NCBI RefSeq assembly: GCF_041200175.1 | Contig: NZ_CP165727.1 | Coordinates: 6,141,501-6,205,500, forward strand | Reading direction: 5' to 3' | DNA: 64,000 bases | From: Streptomyces sp. R33 | GTDB taxonomy: Bacteria > Actinomycetota > Actinomycetes > Streptomycetales > Streptomycetaceae | Shown here: one piece after another, positions 1 through 8,477 of the stretch | Layout of the letters: every line of letters starts with the position of its first letter | How positions within the stretch are numbered: the stretch's first letter is position 1 | Position numbers and translations under genes: made by a program | Notes under the pieces: generated by a model | Databases searched by the model: none | Told to the model about the DNA's origin: nothing | The model's input: only the letters and a program-made list of their open reading frames with translations

Positions 1-49
1 CTGCGCCGGACTCGGTCCGTCGTCACGGCCTCGGCATACGCTTCGCCGC

Positions 50-747
50 ATGACGTACTGGGATCCGATACCGACCGCCCGCGCCATGGCGGGCGAGCCG
101 CATCCGCTGTGGCGGGGCGACCGGGTGAGCCGCGACCGGTCCGGGCCGGCGCCCGACGGGTGGGAGCAGCGGGACTGGCGGAGCGTGCCGGGCCCTTCTA
201 CGCGGCCAACACCGACACCTGTCTCACCGGGCGGCAGTGCGCGCCCGAGCACGTCACGTACGAGGACACGTGCGGCAGTGAGTTCGTGTACCGCCGGCCC
301 CGGACGCCCTCGGAGGTCCACGCCCTGATCTGCGCCGCCGAATGCGAGCCCTTCAGCGGGTACGGCGGCGACGGCGACGCCCACTGGACCCCTGAGCTGG
401 TCCGGGACTGGTGGCGGGAGCGGGCCCGGGTGCGGGAGTGGGCCTCGGGCGCGGGCTGGGGACCCTGGGCGACTGCCCGGAGCGACTGGATGAACGATGC
501 CGCCGCCGGGGCGCGGGCGTACGTCGCACACATCGACGGCGACCTGGCGGACTACCTCCGCGGCTACATGTTCCGGCTGGCCGAAGGCCGGTCGGTGCAG
601 CCGGGGGAGAGCCTGCCGGAGCCCGTCGGTCCGCGGTCGGACGTTACGCGTCCAGGCCGATCGCGAACGCCGCTTCCAAGTCGTGCTGGGAGTACGTGCG
701 GAACGCCACGTGGGTGTCCGTCGCCTCCACGCCCGGGATCTTGCTGA
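50..747 (+). pseudogene. Hypothetical gene with an apparent 1-nt frameshift
   Basis: I do not recognise a function. Two frames each carry plausible coding sequence. Frame 2 starts at ATG 50 (MTYWDPIPTA...) and runs well to ...DWRSVPGP near 193. Coding character then moves to frame 1 (FYAANTDTCLTG...), which continues to a stop at 745-747. Adding one C in the GGGCCCTT run at 190-197 would join them into one protein of roughly 230 residues. ATG 50 is supported by TACGCT at 37-42, 7 nt upstream, as in a leaderless transcript. The last 100 nt overlap the convergent Lrp-type gene, so the true C-terminus is unclear and a second lesion is possible. It could be a pseudogene or a sequencing error. Confidence 0.55.
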
Positions 748-925
748 TGCGGCCCGGGATGATGTCCGCCAGGTTCTCGTGGCGGGCCACGCGGACCAGC
801 GCGATCAGGTCGTACGTCCCCGTCACGGAGTAGACCTCGCTGACGTTGTCCAGCGCGGCGATCGACTCGGCGATCTCGGGGATGCGGTCCACGCTGGTCT
901 TGATGAGCACGATCGCGGTGATCAC
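644..925 (-). CDS. Stand-alone Lrp/AsnC effector-binding (RAM) domain protein
   Basis: This 93-residue protein (MITAIVLIKTSVDRIPEIAESI...) matches only the C-terminal ligand-binding, alpha-beta sandwich domain of Lrp/AsnC regulators. There is no helix-turn-helix. Such stand-alone RAM proteins oligomerise and bind amino acids, and may modulate full-length Lrp proteins. The effector is not evident here. Its GTG start overlaps the rhomboid stop codon (GTGA at 925-922), so the two genes are translationally coupled in one operon. Confidence 0.85.
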   Translation of the reverse strand: MITAIVLIKTSVDRIPEIAESIAALDNVSEVYSVTGTYDLIALVRVARHENLADIIPGRISKIPGVEATDTHVAFRTYSQHDLEAAFAIGLDA

Positions 926-1668
926 GGCTGGCTGTCTCCCTCGGTGGCCGTCGCTGGTCTCCTCACTCTAGTCGTACGCCGATACCGCACCCACGCGTAG
1001 ACGAAGCCGAGCGAGAAGCCCACCACGTGGGCCAGGTACGCCACCCCCGGGCCGCTCCCGGCGCGGTGCGCCGCCAGCCACTGGAGGCCGAACCAGAACA
1101 GCAGGACGATCCAGGCCGGGAAGCGCAGCGGCAGGAAGAGGAGGAACGGGAACAGGCTCGTCACCCTCGCCCGGGGGAACAGACACAGGAAGGCGCCGAG
1201 GACCGCCGAGATCGCACCCGACGCGCCGACCAGGGTCTGGGCCGAGGAGGCGTTGGCCGCCGCGTACGCCGCCAGGGCGAGGTAACCCGTACAGACGTAG
1301 AAGGACAGGAATTCCGGTCGGCCCATCCGCTCCTGCGTCATCACGCCGAAGACGTAGAGGAAGAGCATGTTGCCGAGCAGGTGCAGCCAGCTGCCGTGCA
1401 CGAACAATGCGGTGAGCGGGGTCAGCAGCGCCCGCCCCGACCCGGTGAACAGCTCGTCCGGGACCACCCCCCAGCGCCGGAAGTAGGCGGTACCCGCCTC
1501 CAGTAACCGCTCGCCCGTCCCGTACGAGGGGTTCAGCCCCGAGGCCGGGCCCAGCAGGAACACCACGCAGCAGCCGGCGATCAGCGCGTGGACGACCACC
1601 GGGCCCCGGACGGCATCCCGGACGCCCTCCCGGAGGGCCCGCCACCTTACGATCATGCGATCGAGCAT
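922..1668 (-). CDS. Rhomboid family intramembrane serine protease
   Basis: A 248-residue polytopic membrane protein that should cleave transmembrane segments of substrate proteins in the membrane. The family hallmarks are present: HGSWLHLLGN (residues 91-100) in the second membrane helix, the nucleophile motif GASG with Ser150, and the catalytic His214 in AYLAHVVGFSLG. About six hydrophobic segments are visible. It is the first gene of a two-gene operon with the RAM-domain gene. Substrates are unknown. Confidence 0.9.
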   Translation of the reverse strand: MLDRMIVRWRALREGVRDAVRGPVVVHALIAGCCVVFLLGPASGLNPSYGTGERLLEAGTAYFRRWGVVPDELFTGSGRALLTPLTALFVHGSWLHLLGNMLFLYVFGVMTQERMGRPEFLSFYVCTGYLALAAYAAANASSAQTLVGASGAISAVLGAFLCLFPRARVTSLFPFLLFLPLRFPAWIVLLFWFGLQWLAAHRAGSGPGVAYLAHVVGFSLGFVYAWVRYRRTTRVRRPATATEGDSQP

Positions 1669-1786
1669 GACCCAAGCGGACCCACCCGGAGCACCGGCAG
1701 GCCGTAGGGTTACGTGCTGCGGTCCGCCGATTGACGCAGACGGCGGCTTTAATTGAATCAGTTACGAAGAAGGAGAGAGCGGCCTG

Positions 1787-2026
1787 ATGACGGTTCCCCT
1801 GCCGACCGACACCACCCGGTGGCGCTGCACGCTGTGCGGCAACCTCACGCGTTTCGACGTCACTCGTTCGTCGAAGGTCGTGGAGTACGTCCACCTGGAT
1901 CTTGCCGGGGAGCCCAAGGTCGAGGAGCGCGAGGTGGTCAATGAGACCATCGAGTCGGTCCGCTGCCGGTGGTGCAACGCGGTGGATCAGATCGAGCTCG
2001 TGGACAGGCCGGGCACGGACTCCTGA
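1787..2026 (+). CDS. Small zinc-ribbon hypothetical protein
   Basis: A 79-residue protein with two CxxC pairs (CTLCGN near residue 14 and CRWCN near residue 60), spaced as in a zinc ribbon. The middle is an acidic beta-type segment. The start ATG is preceded by an excellent ribosome site (AAGGAGAG near 1770). The function is unknown. It lies 43 nt upstream of the NYN-domain gene in the same direction, so a nucleic-acid-related role is possible but is only inferred. Confidence 0.8.
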   Translation: MTVPLPTDTTRWRCTLCGNLTRFDVTRSSKVVEYVHLDLAGEPKVEEREVVNETIESVRCRWCNAVDQIELVDRPGTDS

Positions 2027-2069
2027 CGGAGCCGGGCCCACAGGTAGATCACGGTAGGGGTGACGGATT

Positions 2070-3431
2070 GTGGAGCCAGCAAGCGGCGCTGAGCCGGCCG
2101 ACGCGGCCGGCGACGCCGCGGAGGTGCTCGACCGCCCGCTGCCGGAAGGCGTGCGGCGCCGGGTCGTCGCGCTCGTCTCGGACGCCTTCGGCGGACTGAC
2201 GATCGCGGACCTCCCGGCGCAGCTGCGCCAGTACGCCCGGTTCACCCCGACCCGGCGCGCCAAGTTCGCGGGCAACGCCATGGCCGCGGCCGTGGAGACG
2301 GACGCCGTCTTCCGGGGCCGCGTCGCCGAGAAGCTGCGCGAGGCGCAGGCCGAGCTGGCCGGTGCGCTGGAGTCCGGTGCGCCGCCGGCCGCCGCGGACC
2401 CGCTGGACGTGGCGGCCGCCGCGTACGTGCTGCGGCCGGTCGGCTGGGTGAAGCTGGTGGCCTCCGCAGGCGAGGAGGCGCAGCGCGCCGACGCCGAGCG
2501 CGTCGGCGAGGAGACCCGGCGCGAAATGGAGCGGCTGCGCGAGGAACTGGCCCAGGCACGGGACCTGCAGCGTGCAGGCGGCGAGCAGGTGCGGGCCGAG
2601 CTGGACGCGGCGCGCAAGGAAGCGGAATCGCTTCAGCGCAAGCTGCGCAGCGCCCAGAGCGATGTGAAGCGCGGCGAGGCGGCCCTGCGCAAGGTCACCG
2701 CCGAGATCGACGGGATCCGGGGTGAGGCGGCCGCGCACGTGGCGGCCGCCGAGAGCGAGACCCGGCGGCTCAAGTCCCGCCTCGCGGAGGTCGAGGCGGC
2801 GCTGGAGACCTCCCGCCGGGCCACCCGTGAGGGCCGCAGCGTCGAGGACATGCGGCTGCGGCTGCTGCTGGACACCGTGCTGGACGCGGCGCAGGGGCTG
2901 CGCCGGGAGCTGGCGCTGCCGCCGGTGTCGACGCGGCCGGCCGACACCGTGGACGCGGTGGAGCCGGGCCGGATGACCCCGAAGGACATCGCGGCGCGGG
3001 CCCTGTCGGAGACCGATCCGGCGCTGCTGGACCAGTTGTTGGCGCTGCCCCAGGCCCATCTGGTGGTCGACGGCTACAACGTGACGAAGACCGGCTATCC
3101 GACGATGCCGCTGGAGAAGCAGCGGCTGCGGCTGCTGGGCGGGCTGTCCATGCTGGCCGCGCAGACCGGCGCGGAGATGACCTGTGTCTTCGACGGCGCG
3201 GAACTGGCGGCCCCGGTGCTGCTCGCGCCGCCGCGCGGGGTACGGGTGCTGTTCTCCAAGCCCGGTGTCACGGCGGACGAGCTGATCCGCCAGCTGGTGC
3301 GCGCGGAGCCCCCCGGCCGGCCGGTGGTCGTGGTCTCCACGGACCGCGAGGTGGCCGACGGCGTGGCGAAGGCCGGAGCCCGGCCCGTAACGTCCGCTTT
3401 GTTGCTGAAGCGGCTTTCGCGCGTTTCGTAA
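2070..3431 (+). CDS. NYN/YacP-like nuclease-domain protein with coiled coil
   Basis: A 453-residue protein. The N-terminal ~120 residues are helical. Residues ~150-260 form a long charged coiled coil (REEMERLREELAQA-type heptads). The C-terminal ~140 residues are a YacP-like NYN (PIN-fold) domain: LVVDGYNVTK with Asp334, CVFDGAE, and VVVSTDREVADG near the end supply the acidic metal-binding positions. The family relative Rae1 of Bacillus cleaves mRNA on the ribosome, so an RNase role is plausible but unproven. The GTG start is chosen from spacing to the GGGG upstream. Confidence 0.85.
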   Translation: MEPASGAEPADAAGDAAEVLDRPLPEGVRRRVVALVSDAFGGLTIADLPAQLRQYARFTPTRRAKFAGNAMAAAVETDAVFRGRVAEKLREAQAELAGALESGAPPAAADPLDVAAAAYVLRPVGWVKLVASAGEEAQRADAERVGEETRREMERLREELAQARDLQRAGGEQVRAELDAARKEAESLQRKLRSAQSDVKRGEAALRKVTAEIDGIRGEAAAHVAAAESETRRLKSRLAEVEAALETSRRATREGRSVEDMRLRLLLDTVLDAAQGLRRELALPPVSTRPADTVDAVEPGRMTPKDIAARALSETDPALLDQLLALPQAHLVVDGYNVTKTGYPTMPLEKQRLRLLGGLSMLAAQTGAEMTCVFDGAELAAPVLLAPPRGVRVLFSKPGVTADELIRQLVRAEPPGRPVVVVSTDREVADGVAKAGARPVTSALLLKRLSRVS

Positions 3432-3552
3432 CTCCTCGACGGAATGCCCGATTTGGCCTGGCCAAGAGAGAACGTACCGTCAACTGCCCTGCACAGAGCG
3501 TGGGCTGTAGGTAAAGAACCTGGTCGGCAAGCGATTTTTTTCTCGACAGGAT

Positions 3553-3582
3553 TTGAACTGATCACAGCGGGGTCACTAGGGT
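3553..3582 (+). promoter_or_regulatory. Vegetative promoter of the first NlpC/P60 gene
   Basis: TTGAAC (3553-3558), an 18-nt spacer and TAGGGT (3577-3582) give a good sigma-70-like promoter, predicting a leader of about 95 nt before GTG 3685. Confidence 0.6.
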
Positions 3583-3684
3583 CTGTTCAAACCTTCGTGC
3601 GGTAGATCACTCATTCGGAGTGACGGCGGGGGTGTCGCCGAGTTGCGTTCCTTCGGCGGCTCTAGGAAGAAGGAGCTCGCCTTC

Positions 3685-4713
3685 GTGGCGTCCCACCGTC
3701 GACCCAAGCAGCCGACCCGCACTCGTGTGACCGTGCTCACCGCCACGGCCGCCGCGGCCGTCGCACTCTCCGCACACGGCGCCTCCGCCGCTCCGGCCCA
3801 GCCGAGCAAGGACGAGGTCAAGGCCAAGGTCGACGCCCTCTACGAAGAGGCGGAGCAGGCCACCGAGAAGTTCAACGGGGCCAAGGAGCGCCAGGAGAAG
3901 CTCGAGAAGGAGATAGGCCAGCTCCAGGACCAGGTCGCCCGCGGCCAGGACGAGCTCAACCAGCTGCGCACGACGCTGGGTTCGATGGCCAGCGCCCAGT
4001 ACCGCACCGGCGGCATGGACCAGTCCGTCGCCCTCTTCCTCTCCGGCGACCCCGAGACCTACCTCGACAAGGCCTCCACCCTGGAGCAGTTGAGCGGCAA
4101 GCAGGTCGAAGCCGTCCAGAAGATCCAGGCCAAGCAGCGCGCGCTCGCGCAGCAGCGCCAGGAGGCCTCCGGCAAGCTCGCGGACCTCGACGCCACCCGC
4201 AAGGAACTCGGCGAGAAGAAGAAGGCCTCGCAGGACAAGCTCGCCGAGGCCCAGGCCCTCCTCAACACCCTGACCGCGCAGGAGCGCGCGGCCCTCAAGG
4301 ACGAGGACACCCGCGCCAGCCGCAGCGACAGCGACCGCGCCGACCTCGGCAACGTCAAGGCCTCGGGCCGCGCCGGCGCCGCCCTCGCAGCCGCCAAGAC
4401 CAAGCTGGGCAGCGCGTACGTCTCCGGCGCGACCGGCCCGAGCGCCTTCGACTGCTCGGGTCTGACCCAGTGGGCCTACAAGCAGGCCGGCGTCAGCATC
4501 ACGCGCACCACCTACACCCAGGCCAACGACGGCACGCGCATCGGCAAGAGCCAGCTCCAGCCCGGCGACCTGGTGCTCTTCTACTCGGACCTGCACCACG
4601 TCGGTCTGTACGCGGGCAACGGCATGGTCCTGCACGCCTCCAACCCGCGCGGCGGCGTCAAGTACGAGTCCATCAACAACATGCCCTTCCAGTTCGGCGT
4701 CCGCATCGGCTGA
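3685..4713 (+). CDS. Secreted NlpC/P60 peptidoglycan endopeptidase (paralogue 1)
   Basis: A 342-residue secreted cell-wall hydrolase. It has a basic N-terminus and hydrophobic signal peptide ending near ASAAPAQ, a long coiled coil (residues ~45-200), and a C-terminal NlpC/P60 domain that should cut stem peptides. The catalytic Cys257 (FDCSGL), His305 (HHVGLY) and third polar residue His317 (LHAS) are present. I chose GTG 3685 over the upstream in-frame ATG 3643 because AGGAAGAAGGAG lies just before GTG and because the paralogue downstream starts identically (VASHRRP). A strong terminator follows. Confidence 0.92.
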   Translation: MASHRRPKQPTRTRVTVLTATAAAAVALSAHGASAAPAQPSKDEVKAKVDALYEEAEQATEKFNGAKERQEKLEKEIGQLQDQVARGQDELNQLRTTLGSMASAQYRTGGMDQSVALFLSGDPETYLDKASTLEQLSGKQVEAVQKIQAKQRALAQQRQEASGKLADLDATRKELGEKKKASQDKLAEAQALLNTLTAQERAALKDEDTRASRSDSDRADLGNVKASGRAGAALAAAKTKLGSAYVSGATGPSAFDCSGLTQWAYKQAGVSITRTTYTQANDGTRIGKSQLQPGDLVLFYSDLHHVGLYAGNGMVLHASNPRGGVKYESINNMPFQFGVRIG

Positions 4714-4780
4714 CGCCCGCTCACGGGACGCGCCGTGCACCGCCCATCCGGGCGAATTCCGCGGGCCCGCTGTGACCGCA

Positions 4781-4814
4781 CGCCCCGCCGGTGACCTGCG
4801 TCTCCGGCGGGGCG
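4781..4814. terminator. Rho-independent-type hairpin
   Basis: A perfect 11-bp stem CGCCCCGCCGG/CCGGCGGGGCG with a 12-nt loop lies 67 nt after the first NlpC/P60 stop codon and before the second paralogue. Confidence 0.75.
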
Positions 4815-4948
4815 TCGCTGTGTGTGGCCTCCGGCGGTCGTTGGCCGGTGTGTGGCCGCGCGGCTACTGTCTGCCAGCGCGGAACCCGGCACACGGCCGT
4901 CCACGGGGGACGGACCCGGTCCCGCGCAGCGGAAGGGAGCGGTTCCTC

Positions 4949-5989
4949 GTGGCGTCCCATCGCCGGCCCGGGCTCGGCAGTCTCGACCGGAACACCAAGG
5001 TCACCGTCCTCACCGCCGCCGTGGCCACCGCCGCGGCAGCCATGGCGGGGGCGGCGAATGCGGCCCCCGCGCAGCCGCAGGAGCCTCCGGCCGGCGCCCG
5101 CGCCCAGGTCGACCGGCTCTACGAGGAGGCCGAACAGGCCACCGAGCGCTACAACAAGGCGGGCGAGCGGGCCGACCGGCTGCGCACCGACATCGACCGG
5201 GCCCAGGACGCACTGGCCCGCGGCCAGGACCGCATCAACACCATGCGCGGTGTCCTCGGCACCTTCGCCGGAGCCCAGTACCGCTCCGGCGGCATCGACC
5301 CCGCCGTCGAGCTGATGCTCTCCGAGGACCCGGACGAGTACCTCGACAAGGCCTCCCAGCTGAACCGGCTGACGGACCGGCAGACCTGGCAGCTCGACGA
5401 ACTGCGCAAGGAACAGCGCCGGCTGGGCCAGCAGCGCCACGAGGCCTCGCTCAAGCTCGCCGAACTCGACGCCGTACGCGCCGACGTGGCCCGTCAGAAG
5501 CGCGCCGTCACCGCCAAGCTCGCCGCGGCCCGCCGTCTCCTGGACGCCATGCCCTCGCAGGAGCGGGCCGACTTCGAGCGGGCTTCGCGCGCGGGCGGGC
5601 GCCCCGAGGGGCTGCCCGAGCCGAACTCGCTCGGCCCCTCGTCGGGGCGCGCCGCGACCGCCGTGATGGCGGCCCGGTCCGCGGTCGGCCGCCCCTACAT
5701 CTGGGGCTCCACCGGGCCCTCCGGGTTCGACTGCTCCGGGCTGATGGTGTGGTCGTACCGGCAGGCGGGCGTCGCGCTGCCGCGCACCTCGCAGGCCCAG
5801 CGGTACGCCGGCCGCCAGGTCCCGCTGTCGCAGGCGCAGCCCGGCGACCTGGTCACGTACCGCTCGGACGCCAGCCACGTCGGCATGTACGTCGGGAACG
5901 GGCAGGTCGTGCACGCCCCGTACCCGGGGGCCCGGGTGCGGTACGACCCGGTCGGGATGATGCCGGTGTCCTCGGTGACCCGTCCCTGA
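4949..5989 (+). CDS. Secreted NlpC/P60 peptidoglycan endopeptidase (paralogue 2)
   Basis: A 346-residue paralogue of the preceding gene, with the same plan: signal peptide (cut near NAAPAQP), coiled coil with the shared LYEEAEQATE and DEYLDKASQL motifs, and an NlpC/P60 domain with Cys262 (FDCSGL), His310 (SHVGMY) and His322 (VHAP). The coding frame is open upstream to 4772, but GTG 4949 is preferred because GGAAGGGAG precedes it and the N-terminus then matches paralogue 1. The linker before the catalytic domain is longer and Gly/Pro/Ser-rich. Tandem duplication is the obvious origin. Confidence 0.92.
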   Translation: MASHRRPGLGSLDRNTKVTVLTAAVATAAAAMAGAANAAPAQPQEPPAGARAQVDRLYEEAEQATERYNKAGERADRLRTDIDRAQDALARGQDRINTMRGVLGTFAGAQYRSGGIDPAVELMLSEDPDEYLDKASQLNRLTDRQTWQLDELRKEQRRLGQQRHEASLKLAELDAVRADVARQKRAVTAKLAAARRLLDAMPSQERADFERASRAGGRPEGLPEPNSLGPSSGRAATAVMAARSAVGRPYIWGSTGPSGFDCSGLMVWSYRQAGVALPRTSQAQRYAGRQVPLSQAQPGDLVTYRSDASHVGMYVGNGQVVHAPYPGARVRYDPVGMMPVSSVTRP

Positions 5990-6025
5990 CCCGCCCCTGA
6001 CGCAGGCCGTGCGTACGATCGTCGG

Positions 6026-7150
6026 ATGTCCCCGGTCCGTCGGCTCCTCGTACGCGCACTGCCCCTCCTGCTGAGCGCGCTGCTCGCGGGGTGCGGGGCG
6101 CCCGCGGTACGGGACGCCGCCGAGCAGGACGTCCGGGAGGCCGTCGCCGCCTGGTCGCGGACGCCGCCCGCGCAGCTCGCCGGGATCCCGCTGGAGGGAT
6201 GGGCGTACGAGGTCTCCGCGGTCCGGCGGGACGGCGCGCAGGCCACCGCCCGGGCGGAACTGCACTACCGGCTCACCGGCTACGACCTCGCCCCGGCCGG
6301 TTCGGCGCGCGAGGTGCGGCTGAGCCGGGACGACGGCGGACGGTGGCGGGTGACCGGGGACCGGGCCGCGCCGGGCGCCCCGCCGCAGCTGTGGGACCAG
6401 GGCCCGGTGGAGGTGGTCCGGGGCGCGCACGCGCTGGTGCTCGGCGTCGGCCAGTCCGCGCAGACCCTGTCCGCGATCGGGGCGGAGGCGGACCGGGCGG
6501 TGCCCGCGGCGAGCGCCGCCTGGCCCGGGCCGTGGGCGGGCCGGGTGGTCGTGCTGGTGCCCGGCTCCCTGGAGCGGATGGCGCAGCTGCTGGGGCGGCC
6601 GGCCGCCGAGTACCGGGGCATGGGAGCCGTCACGACGGGCCGGGCGGGCGCCGCCGCGGCTCCCGCCGACCGGGTCGTTGTCAACCCGGAGGGCTGGGCG
6701 GAGCTCAGCGCGGCGGGCCGCGGGGTCGTCCTGACCCACGAGGTCACCCACGTGGCCACCCGCGCCGCGACCACCGCCAAGACCCCGCTGTGGCTCTCGG
6801 AGGGCTTCGCGGACTGGGCGGCGTACCGCGGCGGCACCACCACCCCGCAGCAGGCCGCGCCGGCCCTGACCCGGGCGGTCCGCCGCGGCGAGCTGCCGGC
6901 CGCACTCCCCGCCGACGAGGCGTTCGCCTTCGGCGCCGACCCGGAGGCACTGGCCCGCGCGTACGAGGGCGCATGGCTGGCCTGCCGCCTGATCGCCGCC
7001 AAATGGGGCGACGACGCACTGGTCCGCCTCTACGAACGGGCGGGCCGCAAGCCCCTGGCGACGGCCCTGGAGGAAACGATCGGCGGCGATCCGCCCGGCC
7101 TGACGCTGGCCTGGCAGGCGAGCCTCCGCCAGGACTTGGGCGGGGCGTAG
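6026..7150 (+). CDS. Lipoprotein zinc metalloprotease-like protein (gluzincin)
   Basis: A 374-residue predicted lipoprotein: a lipobox LLAGC places the lipidated Cys at residue 23. The C-terminal half carries HEVTH (238-242) followed by Glu259 in WLSEGFADW, which is the HExxH...E zinc arrangement of the MA clan. The N-terminal half (residues 30-120) resembles an NTF2-like domain. An extracytoplasmic peptidase anchored outside the membrane is therefore likely; the substrate is unknown. TACGAT at 6014-6019, 6 nt before ATG, suggests a leaderless mRNA. Confidence 0.82.
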   Translation: MSPVRRLLVRALPLLLSALLAGCGAPAVRDAAEQDVREAVAAWSRTPPAQLAGIPLEGWAYEVSAVRRDGAQATARAELHYRLTGYDLAPAGSAREVRLSRDDGGRWRVTGDRAAPGAPPQLWDQGPVEVVRGAHALVLGVGQSAQTLSAIGAEADRAVPAASAAWPGPWAGRVVVLVPGSLERMAQLLGRPAAEYRGMGAVTTGRAGAAAAPADRVVVNPEGWAELSAAGRGVVLTHEVTHVATRAATTAKTPLWLSEGFADWAAYRGGTTTPQQAAPALTRAVRRGELPAALPADEAFAFGADPEALARAYEGAWLACRLIAAKWGDDALVRLYERAGRKPLATALEETIGGDPPGLTLAWQASLRQDLGGA

Positions 7151-7206
7151 CCCGGCCCGCGGCTGGCGCGGGGCCGCGCGGAGCCGTCCGGTACTGTCGG
7201 CTGGCG

Positions 7207-8349
7207 ATGTACAAGACGCTGATCGTGACCAATGACTTCCCGCCGCGGCCCGGCGGCATCCAGGCCTTCCTGCACAACATGGCGCTGCGGCTGGATCCCG
7301 ACCGGATCGTCGTCTACGCCTCCACCTGGAAGCACGGGGCCGAAGGCCGCGAGGCCACCGCGGCCTTCGACGCCGAGCAGCCGTTCCAGGTCGTGCGCGA
7401 CCGTACGACGATGCTGCTGCCGACCCCGCGGGTGACCCGGCGGGCGGTCGGGCTGCTGCGCGAGCACGGCTGCGAGTCGGTGTGGTTCGGGGCGGCGGCC
7501 CCGCTGGGGCTGATGGGCCCGGCGCTGCGCCGCGCCGGGGCGAAGCGGATCGTGGCCACCACCCACGGGCACGAGGCGGGCTGGGCGCAGCTCCCGGCGG
7601 CGCGGCAGCTGCTGCGCCGGATCGGCGAGGGCACGGACACGCTGACGTACCTGGGCGAGTACACGCGCTCGCGGATCGCCTCGGCGCTGACGGACCGGGC
7701 GGCGGAGCGGATGGTGCAACTCCCGCCGGGGGTGGACGAGAAGACCTTCCACCCCGGGTCGGGCGGCGACGAGATCCGGGCCCGGCTGGGGCTGTCGGAC
7801 CGGCCCGTGGTGGTCTGCGTCTCGCGGCTGGTCCCCCGCAAGGGGCAGGACACCCTGATCGAGGCGATGCCGCGGATCCTGGCCGCGGTTCCGGACGCCG
7901 TGCTGCTGGTGGTCGGCGGGGGCCCGTACGAGGCGGACCTGCGGGCGCTGGCCGTCTCGACCGGGGTCGCGGACTCGGTGGTCTTCACGGGCGCGGTCCC
8001 GTGGGCCGAGCTGCCCGCCCACTACGGCGCCGGGGACGTCTTCGCGATGCCGTGCCGGACCCGGCGGGGCGGACTGGACGTGGAGGGGCTCGGCATCGTC
8101 TACCTCGAGGCCTCGGCGACGGGCCTGCCCGTGGTCGCGGGCGACTCGGGCGGGGCGCCGGACGCGGTGCTGGAGGGTGAGACGGGCTGGGTGGTCCGGG
8201 GCGGTGTCCCCGAGGACGCGGCGGACCGCGTGATCGCGCTGCTGCAGGACCCGGAGCTGCGCCGCCGCATGGGCGAGCGGGGCCGCGCCTGGGTCGAGGA
8301 GAAGTGGCGCTGGGACCTCCTGGCCGACCGCCTGCGCGAGCTGCTCTGA
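7207..8349 (+). CDS. pimB: PimB-like GDP-mannose-dependent glycosyltransferase (GT4)
   Basis: A 380-residue GT-B fold glycosyltransferase. The N-terminal domain has the acceptor-site signature FPPRPGGIQAF. The C-terminal domain has VSRLVPRKGQDTLIEA, the diphosphate-binding EGLGIVYLEA motif and the acidic pair. The family (PimB) adds a second mannose to phosphatidylinositol monomannoside at the inner membrane face. The symbol is by homology. The ATG start has TACTGT at 7192-7197, 9 nt upstream. No signal peptide is seen. Confidence 0.85.
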   Translation: MYKTLIVTNDFPPRPGGIQAFLHNMALRLDPDRIVVYASTWKHGAEGREATAAFDAEQPFQVVRDRTTMLLPTPRVTRRAVGLLREHGCESVWFGAAAPLGLMGPALRRAGAKRIVATTHGHEAGWAQLPAARQLLRRIGEGTDTLTYLGEYTRSRIASALTDRAAERMVQLPPGVDEKTFHPGSGGDEIRARLGLSDRPVVVCVSRLVPRKGQDTLIEAMPRILAAVPDAVLLVVGGGPYEADLRALAVSTGVADSVVFTGAVPWAELPAHYGAGDVFAMPCRTRRGGLDVEGLGIVYLEASATGLPVVAGDSGGAPDAVLEGETGWVVRGGVPEDAADRVIALLQDPELRRRMGERGRAWVEEKWRWDLLADRLRELL

Positions 8350-8477
8350 CGCACCCGGCCCGCGATTACGCCGACCAGGGCGCGTCGGGGCCCCGGCCGT
8401 GCATGTCCCACCGGACACGGAAGGCATGTCTGCGGACGTGCACGACGGTTGCGCGGCGGCGAGGAGTGGTGAGGACG

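Noticed and set aside
968..2617. Minus-strand ORF of 549 codons overlapping the rhomboid and NYN genes
   Set aside because: It runs through three well-supported genes in other frames and encodes low-complexity Ser/Ala/Arg sequence.
3535..3541. T-run after the NYN gene as a terminator
   Set aside because: The run of seven Ts is unusual in this GC-rich DNA, but I could not find a stable stem immediately before it.
3583..3684. Possible c-di-AMP (ydaO) riboswitch upstream of the first NlpC/P60 gene
   Set aside because: Such riboswitches precede some Streptomyces wall hydrolase genes, but this leader is only about 95 nt and lacks the conserved ydaO core.
4721..6751. Long minus-strand ORF of 676 codons
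   Set aside because: It is antisense to the second NlpC/P60 gene and the lipoprotein gene, which have clear domains; the Gly/Arg/Leu-rich product is a high-GC frame shadow.
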